Positions 7,020-11,478 of a stretch of 11,478 bases of DNA are shown one piece after another. The stretch's first letter is position 1. Every line of letters starts with the position of its first letter. Origin of the DNA: BMS3Bbin11 sp034659075 (GTDB lineage Bacteria > Pseudomonadota > Gammaproteobacteria > BMS3Bbin11); NCBI GenBank assembly GCA_034659075.1, contig JAYEGM010000140.1, forward strand, positions 1-11,478, in the 5' to 3' direction. The translations under genes were made by a program, and so were the position numbers. The notes below the pieces were generated by a model. That model was not told the origin of the DNA and did not search any database. It saw only the letters and a program-made list of their open reading frames with translations.

Positions 7020-7565
7020 ATGAGCCAGCCCCTACATCGATCAATAACAGCCCTTAGTGGGCTGTTTTTTCTTGCATTTGCCTTGCTGCATACTGCAGCA
7101 CATGCCGACCTCTATACCCTGGGGCCGGGTGATACGATCAATATCAACGTGTTCCAGGAACCGGACCTGAGCCTGGAGCCAAAGATCAGCTATAACGGAA
7201 CCATCGATTACCCGCTGATAGGCGAATTAAAGATGAAAGGCCTGACACTGGCCGAAGCAGAATCTCTGCTGGATAAAAGGCTCCGCGGAGACTACCTGAT
7301 AGACCCGCAAATATCCGTCAGCATCGTCAGTTATCGTCCTTTCTTTGTTAACGGTGCCGTCAGAAGCCCGGGCAGATTCGAGTACCAGCCGGGGATGACA
7401 GTAAGGCGTGCGGTTGTCGTTGCCGGCGACTTCACCGCTCGTGCATCGCGCAGCAAAATATATATCATCAAAGAAGGCAAAAGCAGTGACAGCCGGAAGA
7501 AAATTAAACTGGATGAACCCTTAGGGCCGGGTGATACGATAACGGTTAAAGAGAGTCTTTTCTGA
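7020..7565 (+). CDS. Short polysaccharide export protein (Wza/OPX-like), non-lipidated
   Basis: A 181-residue periplasmic protein of the outer-membrane polysaccharide export family. The signal peptide spans residues 1-29 (cut at AHA before D30). The export (PES) domain follows, with LGPGDTININVFQEPDL (34-50) and the D-P-Q-I-S-V segment (95-100). One SLBB domain covers about 107-176, with VNGAVRSPGRFEY and a closing GPGDTITV. E. coli Wza is about 380 residues, carries a lipid on an N-terminal cysteine, has several SLBB-type domains and crosses the outer membrane with C-terminal helices. This protein has no cysteine at all and stops after the SLBB domain, so it cannot form that pore alone. The barrel gene just upstream probably supplies the membrane part. 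The gap of 15 bases suggests one transcript. Confidence 0.92.
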   Translation: MSQPLHRSITALSGLFFLAFALLHTAAHADLYTLGPGDTININVFQEPDLSLEPKISYNGTIDYPLIGELKMKGLTLAEAESLLDKRLRGDYLIDPQISVSIVSYRPFFVNGAVRSPGRFEYQPGMTVRRAVVVAGDFTARASRSKIYIIKEGKSSDSRKKIKLDEPLGPGDTITVKESLF

Positions 7566-7600
7566 TGAAGAAGGTTTTATGTATTACGATTTATGATTTA

Positions 7601-7632
7601 CGTAAAACCTAACCCGTAAAACGTAAAACATT
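7601..7632. repeat. 32-bp CGTAAAAC-rich dispersed repeat, copy 2
   Basis: It aligns to 4779-4810 at 27 of 32 positions. It fills most of the 73-bp gap between the export protein and the kinase and ends six bases before the kinase ATG, so it occupies the place where a ribosome binding site should be. Only a weak TGAAG is left (7632-7636). Confidence 0.75.
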
Positions 7633-7638
7633 GAAGTT

Positions 7639-9876
7639 ATGAACCAACCCCAGCCAAACATACCCGACCCGATATACGCCATCGAGCAGGAGGAAGAAAG
7701 CATCGACCTGCTGCACTACTGGCGAGTCATTCGCAAATATCTTTTTGAAATTATCGGCCTGGCTATTGCGGTTGGCATCCTGGCTGCACTGGTTGCGAAT
7801 TCGATGACCCCGATTTACACCGCGACATCACGGGTTTCTATCGAGCGGGTGACACCGGCTACCGGCGGTTCTACAGGAAATAGCTGGTATACGATGCAGA
7901 AATATCCGGGTACGCAGTACGAGATACTCAAATCCAAATCCGTTGCGGAGCAGGTGGTTGAGAACCTGAAACTCTGGGAACATCCCTATTTCAACAAGGA
8001 GCAAATTGAAAGCAGCAGCTGGCGCGAATACCTGCCTTTTCTTAAAAGTGCAGAGCAAGAGGAAGACACACGCACAGAAGAAGAAAAACTGGCAGACAGG
8101 AAAAAAGGCCTGGCAGGTATGGTGCAGGGTGGATTGTCCATCAAGCCTGTCAGAGATACCTACATCGTAGATATCAGCTTTTCATCAGCCAGCCCGGAAC
8201 TGGCGGCATTGACTGCCAATAGCGTGGTCGATGCCTACATCAAGCGCAACCTGGATGCACGTTTCAAGGAAGTCAAAAAGGTCAGCGACTGGATGAATGA
8301 AAGCCTGGGCGGTATATCTACCCAGCTGGAAAGTTCAGAGAGTAAATTACAACGCTACCGCAGCAAGGAAGACCTGCTTGATGTCGGTAAAGGCGCTACC
8401 GGTTTTATGACTGAACAGCTTGATGACCTGTCCGACAAGGTGATCAAGGAGCGTATTGCCTACAATCAATTAAAAGTATTAAAAAGGCAGGCAAACCGGT
8501 TCAGCAAGATGCCGCTGGAAGAAGTGCTGAACAACCCGTCTATCTACAAGCACCCGACACTCAGCGACGTGAAATCGGAAGAGGTTGCCTCGACACGAAA
8601 ACTGGCCGAACTGAAAAAACGTTATGGCCCGAAACATCCGAAAATGAAGCAGGCGGTGAATGAAGTCGAAGCCATACAGAACCGTTATCGTCAGCTTATT
8701 CCCAGCATCATCAGGGGCATCGATGAAGATTTTGAAGTCAGCCGGCAAAACCTCGCCGCACTGGAAAGGCAGTTTAATGTCCTGAAAAAGAAAGTCCAGA
8801 GTGCCAATGTAAAGGGGTTTGAACTGGAGCGCCTGCAGCAGGATGTCGAAGGCAACCGCAAGCTGCGTGACCTGTTCATGGAAGAATATAAACAGACCAG
8901 TTTAAACTCGAGTTTTGAGACGGACCGGGTCAGGGTAGTGGATGCGGCCGTCGTGCCTACCTTTCCAAGCAAGCCCAACAAGCGGCGAATCATCATGATG
9001 TCAGTCCTGCTGGCCCTGTTTGCCGGCATCGGCCTGGCCTTCCTGATCGACTTCCTGGACCAGACAATCAAGACATCAGAAGACACGGAAAGAAAACTGG
9101 ATCTGGTCACTATGGGCCTGCTGCCGGAACTGGATAAAAAGAAGGTCAAAAAAGGAGAGCTCCATCCGGAAAGGGTGTACATCGAAGATGAATCCTCAAA
9201 TTTCTCTGAAACTATACGAACCATCCGCACCAGCATCACACTGTCTGCACTGGATCATCCGCACAAGGTGATACTCTGCACCTCATCGGTTCCGGGTGAA
9301 GGTAAAACTACCGTTGCCTGCAACGTAGCACTATCATTGAGCCAGCTGGAAAAAACACTGATCTTCGATGCCGACATGCGTCGACCATCCACAAAGAAAA
9401 TATTTGGATATGATCACCGCTCTGCCGGCATGTCAGAACTGCTTGCCGGTGAAGCAGAATTGAAAGATGTCATGCACAAGGTAGAAGGTACCAACCTGCA
9501 CGTCATCACCGCAGGAGCCGTACCCATCGATCCATTGGATCTGCTGGCTTCAAACAAATTCAAACACATGCTGGAACAACTGGCAAAAATCTTCGACCGC
9601 ATAGTCATAGACTCACCCCCCGTATCCCTGGTCAGCGACGCCGTACTATTATCAAACCTCGCCGATGCCGTCGTCTACGTCATCAAGTCCGACTCGACCA
9701 ATGCAAAAATAGTCAACGCCTCCCTGCAAAAACTAAAACGCGCCAACGCCCACATCATAGGCGCAGTAATCAACAATACAGATATCAAGAAACTATCGAA
9801 GTATTACGGTTATGGGTATGGGAAGTATTATGGCAGCGGGTATTATTCTTATGGGGAGGAGTACAAAAAATCGTAG
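7639..9876 (+). CDS. Wzc-like polysaccharide co-polymerase and BY-kinase
   Basis: A 745-residue inner-membrane protein that sets polymer length and autophosphorylates on tyrosines. The cytoplasmic N-terminus carries the Wzz-type IDLLHYWRVIRKY (22-34), then the first membrane helix (about 36-54). The periplasmic part has long predicted coiled coils (about 200-430) and a proline-rich PSKPNKRR just before the second helix (about 451-473). The kinase domain has Walker A GEGKTT (553-558), Walker A' IFDADMRRP (575-583) and Walker B IVIDSPP (655-661). The last 25 residues hold ten tyrosines, the usual autophosphorylation cluster. All BY-kinase motifs are intact, and membrane and kinase parts are fused as in Gram-negative Wzc rather than split as in Gram-positive CpsC/CpsD. 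The stop codon lies inside a hairpin. It follows the export protein at 73 bp and is parted from its likely phosphatase by a repeat island. Confidence 0.95.
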   Translation: MNQPQPNIPDPIYAIEQEEESIDLLHYWRVIRKYLFEIIGLAIAVGILAALVANSMTPIYTATSRVSIERVTPATGGSTGNSWYTMQKYPGTQYEILKSKSVAEQVVENLKLWEHPYFNKEQIESSSWREYLPFLKSAEQEEDTRTEEEKLADRKKGLAGMVQGGLSIKPVRDTYIVDISFSSASPELAALTANSVVDAYIKRNLDARFKEVKKVSDWMNESLGGISTQLESSESKLQRYRSKEDLLDVGKGATGFMTEQLDDLSDKVIKERIAYNQLKVLKRQANRFSKMPLEEVLNNPSIYKHPTLSDVKSEEVASTRKLAELKKRYGPKHPKMKQAVNEVEAIQNRYRQLIPSIIRGIDEDFEVSRQNLAALERQFNVLKKKVQSANVKGFELERLQQDVEGNRKLRDLFMEEYKQTSLNSSFETDRVRVVDAAVVPTFPSKPNKRRIIMMSVLLALFAGIGLAFLIDFLDQTIKTSEDTERKLDLVTMGLLPELDKKKVKKGELHPERVYIEDESSNFSETIRTIRTSITLSALDHPHKVILCTSSVPGEGKTTVACNVALSLSQLEKTLIFDADMRRPSTKKIFGYDHRSAGMSELLAGEAELKDVMHKVEGTNLHVITAGAVPIDPLDLLASNKFKHMLEQLAKIFDRIVIDSPPVSLVSDAVLLSNLADAVVYVIKSDSTNAKIVNASLQKLKRANAHIIGAVINNTDIKKLSKYYGYGYGKYYGSGYYSYGEEYKKS

Positions 9877-9889
9877 GATACGATTTTTT
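9865..9889 (+). terminator. Hairpin with T-run overlapping the kinase stop codon
   Basis: AAAAAATCGTA (9865-9875) is a perfect 11-bp inverted match to TACGATTTTTT (9879-9889), with a three-base GGA loop. The TAG stop (9874-9876) sits at the top of the stem. The six T's fit an intrinsic terminator, but the stem has only two G:C pairs, so it may be weak. The A-run and T-run arrangement would let it work in both directions. Confidence 0.45.
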
Positions 9890-9890
9890 A

Positions 9891-9918
9891 GTTTCAAGTC
9901 TGAGGTTTCAAGTTTCAA
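9891..9918. repeat. Heptamer array (GTTTCAA)n, locus 2
   Basis: Four heptamers in register: GTTTCAA, the decayed GTCTGAG, then GTTTCAA twice. It starts two bases after the kinase hairpin and has the same orientation as the array at 4697-4724. Confidence 0.85.
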
Positions 9919-9958
9919 GTAAAATCAAAAACTACAACTTATTTCCATGGAGGGAGAT

Positions 9959-10084
9959 ATGGGGCACCTACAATCACATCATGTAATTCCCCAGCACCGC
10001 GACTCCAATAACCAACCCCGTCATTCCTATAACCAACCCCGTCATTCCGGCGAAGGCCGGAATCCAGAAAAGGTCTCGGGGTAA
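9959..10084 (+). CDS. Possible 41-residue leader peptide upstream of GIY-YIG copy 2
   Basis: A short frame starting at ATG 9959, with a strong ribosome binding site GGAGGGAG (9949-9956) at good spacing; an in-frame ATG at 9947 precedes it. It ends at TAA 10082-10084, three bases before the ATG of the GIY-YIG gene, an arrangement that suits translational coupling. The second half of the peptide is a translation of the tandem unit and the hairpin repeat (it contains RHSGEGRNPE), so it may be a by-product of the repeat. There is no other evidence of coding. Confidence 0.3.
   Translation: MGHLQSHHVIPQHRDSNNQPRHSYNQPRHSGEGRNPEKVSG
10008..10048. repeat. 21-bp tandem duplication at the left border of island 2
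   Basis: ATAACCAACCCCGTCATTCC occurs at 10008-10027 and again at 10029-10048, a period of 21 bases. Each copy ends in the first bases of the hairpin repeat (CGTCATTCC). Only the second is completed into a full hairpin, so the first is an aborted or eroded repeat end. Confidence 0.9.
10040..10067. repeat. Hairpin repeat, type B (CGTCATTCCGGC family), left copy
   Basis: CGTC, then a perfect 8-bp stem ATTCCGGC/GCCGGAAT around the loop GAAG, then CCAG. Its reverse complement matches 10408-10435 at 27 of 28 positions. The layout resembles Neisseria dRS3 repeats, whose core is ATTCCC...GGGAAT. It lies 20 bases upstream of GIY-YIG copy 2. Confidence 0.92.
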
Positions 10085-10087
10085 CAC

Positions 10088-10378
10088 ATGGAGCGCCTAC
10101 CGTGTGTGTATCTATTAGCAAATAAACGAAATGGAACTCTGTACACCGGGGTGACTTCCAGTTTACAAAAACGAGTATGGGAGCATAAGAACAATACCTT
10201 TGAGGGTTTTACAAAAAAGTATAGTGTGCATACTTTAGTTTGGTATGAGGTACATGAAACTATGGAGACAGCCATACAGCGTGAAAAAGCCATCAAGAAC
10301 TGGAAGCGAGAATGGAAAATTAAAATTATTGAGGAGAGAAACCCGAAATGGCGCGATTTGTATTCTGACTTGATATAA
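10088..10378 (+). CDS. Single-domain GIY-YIG endonuclease, copy 2 (COG2827-like)
   Basis: A 96-residue single-domain nuclease that aligns without gaps to the protein at 2150-2443 (50 of 96 identical). The same residues are in place: VYL (7-9), LYTGVTS (18-24), K28-R29, W31, H33-K34, E54, R65-E66-K67 and the closing NPKWRDLY. Where copy 1 has S-G-S at 71-73, this copy has the usual N-W-K. A weak GGGG (10078-10081) precedes the ATG; translation may be coupled to the short frame that ends three bases upstream. The gene lies between two inverted type B hairpins and interrupts the polysaccharide cluster between kinase and phosphatase. The frame and motifs are intact, so it is probably active or recently so. 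The two copies are too diverged to be a recent duplication. Confidence 0.9.
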   Translation: MERLPCVYLLANKRNGTLYTGVTSSLQKRVWEHKNNTFEGFTKKYSVHTLVWYEVHETMETAIQREKAIKNWKREWKIKIIEERNPKWRDLYSDLI

Positions 10379-10407
10379 AGAGATGAAGCTTTCCAGTCAT
10401 ATAGTAT

Positions 10408-10435
10408 CTGGATTCCGGCCTTTGCCGGAATGACG
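10408..10435. repeat. Hairpin repeat, type B, right copy (inverted)
   Basis: CTGG, then ATTCCGGC/GCCGGAAT around the loop CTTT, then GACG: the inverted partner of 10040-10067 with one difference, in the loop. It lies 29 bases after the GIY-YIG stop, so the gene and its two hairpins span about 396 bp. It may also act as a transcript-stabilising or ending hairpin ahead of the phosphatase gene. Confidence 0.92.
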
Positions 10436-10484
10436 TGCTAGAGTCTAAAATTTACCTTATACCACCTCCAACAACCCAAAATCC

Positions 10485-11237
10485 ATGATCGACCTTCACT
10501 GCCATTTTTTGAACTCCATCGACGACGGCCCAACCACCCTCGAAGAATCGCTGATGCTAGCTGAACTAGCCGTAGCCAACGGCATCAAGCTAAGCGTAAT
10601 GACCCCGCATATCCACCCGGGTCGTTATCACAATCAAAAAGAAAACATCGAGCAGGCAGTTGCTGACTTCAGGCAGGCGCTTGAAGAAAACAGTATCCCA
10701 TTAGAACTACGAGCCGCCGCTGAAGTACGTATTGGCCCTGAAATTCTTACTATGGTCGAGCAGGATGCTATCCCATATCTCGGTGAACTGGATGGCTGCA
10801 AAATCATGCTGCTGGAATTCCCCCACGAAATGATACCTGTTGGCAGCGAGAACCTGGTCGACTGGCTGCTGAAAAGAAAAATTCGCCCGATGATTGCCCA
10901 TCCCGAACGCAACAAGGACGTAATACGTGACCTGAATAAACTGCTGCCCTACGTAACCCGCGGATGCCTGCTGCAAATAACCGCCGCCTCTATCGCCAAC
11001 AGATTTGGTGAACAGGCCTATACCCGCGCAAAAGAAATGCTGGAAAATGACTGGGTAAGCATAATAGCCACCGACGCCCACAACACCCAACACCGCCCCC
11101 CGGACCTGGCAGCAGGCAGAGACGCCGCAGCAGAAATAGTAGGAATAGAACAGGCGAATAAACTGGTAGTAGACAATCCCCGAAACATCGTAGGAGCGAA
11201 CATTGTGGGAGGCGCGCCCCGCGGGCGAATAATTTGA
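10485..11237 (+). CDS. PHP-domain tyrosine-protein phosphatase (CpsB/YwqE-like)
   Basis: A 250-residue cytoplasmic metal-dependent phosphatase that would remove phosphate from the tyrosine tail of the kinase at 7639-9876. The PHP motifs are complete: MIDLHCHFL with H5 and H7, D13-D14-G15, TPHIHPG with H42 and H44, E80 in AAEVRI, HPERN with H139, and ATDAHN with D197 and H199. The length and the spacing of motifs match CpsB of Gram-positive capsule loci, where these residues bind the metal cluster. E. coli-type loci instead use the low-molecular-weight phosphatase Wzb. No good ribosome binding site precedes the ATG. It is 608 bp from the kinase, a gap filled by the hairpin, heptamer and GIY-YIG island, and may need its own promoter or read-through. 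Confidence 0.93.
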   Translation: MIDLHCHFLNSIDDGPTTLEESLMLAELAVANGIKLSVMTPHIHPGRYHNQKENIEQAVADFRQALEENSIPLELRAAAEVRIGPEILTMVEQDAIPYLGELDGCKIMLLEFPHEMIPVGSENLVDWLLKRKIRPMIAHPERNKDVIRDLNKLLPYVTRGCLLQITAASIANRFGEQAYTRAKEMLENDWVSIIATDAHNTQHRPPDLAAGRDAAAEIVGIEQANKLVVDNPRNIVGANIVGGAPRGRII

Positions 11238-11262
11238 GGTTAAATGGGACGGTTACAATGTT

Positions 11263-11297
11263 GTGAAACTTGAAACTTGAAACTTGAAACTTGAAAC
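11263..11297. repeat. Heptamer array (TTGAAAC)n, locus 3, inverted
   Basis: GTGAAAC followed by four TTGAAAC units, the reverse complement of GTTTCAA. It fills the gap between the phosphatase stop and the stop of the minus-strand frame, whose stop codon shares base 11297 with the last unit. This is the longest of the three arrays. Confidence 0.92.
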
Positions 11298-11478
11298 TAT
11301 CCTCCCTTCCTCAAAACCATCCAACCCCGCTTAATCAAAACCAGATACCCCGCAAACAAAGCAAGAAACGAATAAAACATCACCGGCTCCGATATCTGCA
11401 GGAAATGACCGATCAACCCAATTGCAGCAAAGAATATAGAAACACTAACAATAGTCAAAAGCGTCATATGATTGCTAA
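11297..11478 (-). CDS. Membrane protein, C-terminal part or small two-helix protein
   Basis: A minus-strand frame ending at TAG (11299-11297) and open to the right edge. From the ATG at 11467 it would be 56 residues with two hydrophobic segments (about 2-24 and 27-46) and a basic tail (IKRGWMVLRKGG). Codons upstream of that ATG stay open to the edge, so this may be the end of a longer membrane protein. No ribosome binding site can be judged. It converges on the phosphatase gene. No family is recognised. Confidence 0.45.
   Translation of the reverse strand, partial: SNHMTLLTIVSVSIFFAAIGLIGHFLQISEPVMFYSFLALFAGYLVLIKRGWMVLRKGG

Noticed and set aside
8691..9239. Minus-strand frame of 182 codons inside the kinase gene
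   Set aside because: Shadow of a well-supported BY-kinase; its product is serine-rich and has no motif.
9939..10121. Minus-strand 60-codon frame across the type B hairpin
   Set aside because: The DSGLRRNDG peptide is the usual spurious translation of this repeat, and the frame overlaps the start of the GIY-YIG gene.

Overview
The window looks like chromosomal DNA of a Gram-negative bacterium, most likely a gammaproteobacterium or a close relative of that grade. The reasons are an AsmA-family protein, an outer-membrane beta-barrel, a periplasmic polysaccharide-export protein, a Wzc-type tyrosine kinase, and short intergenic palindromes of a kind common in such genomes. GC content is near one half. 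The genus cannot be named from the sequence. No rRNA, tRNA, CRISPR array or classical IS transposase was seen.

Layout. Bases 2-1276 hold the 3' part of a sodium:solute symporter. It converges on a small secreted protein on the minus strand (1376-1762) that resembles Rap1a/Tai immunity proteins. Bases 1983-2597 form a repeat island: palindromic repeats of one type (core CGTCATTGCGAG) around a 97-residue GIY-YIG nuclease gene (2150-2443). A 674-residue AsmA-family gene follows on the minus strand (2620-4644). After a divergent, repeat-rich intergenic region comes a plus-strand surface-polysaccharide cluster: a secreted protein of unknown function (5026-5658), an outer-membrane beta-barrel (5682-7004), a short Wza-like export protein with no lipid anchor (7020-7565), a Wzc-like chain-length regulator and BY-kinase (7639-9876), and a CpsB-type PHP phosphatase (10485-11237). 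A second island splits the kinase from the phosphatase. It holds a second, diverged GIY-YIG gene (10088-10378) bracketed by inverted hairpin repeats of another type (core CGTCATTCCGGC). The right edge shows the 3' end of a minus-strand membrane-protein reading frame.

How the genes fit together. The beta-barrel and the short export protein probably form a two-part outer-membrane exit. The BY-kinase would control chain length at the inner membrane, and the PHP enzyme would dephosphorylate the kinase's tyrosine-rich tail. No glycosyltransferase, flippase or polymerase is in view, so the cluster probably continues to the right.

The most interesting pattern is that two unrelated insertion sites each carry a small GIY-YIG nuclease gene flanked by inverted copies of its own palindromic repeat. 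The two repeat types share one architecture: CGTC, then a stem starting ATT(G/C)C and closing G(C/G)AAT. This resembles REP/RAYT systems but has a GIY-YIG nuclease where the HUH transposase would be. Two further dispersed repeats, a GTTTCAA heptamer array at three loci and a 32-bp CGTAAAAC-rich unit at two, also sit at gene borders. One heptamer array may supply the -35 box of the AsmA-family gene.
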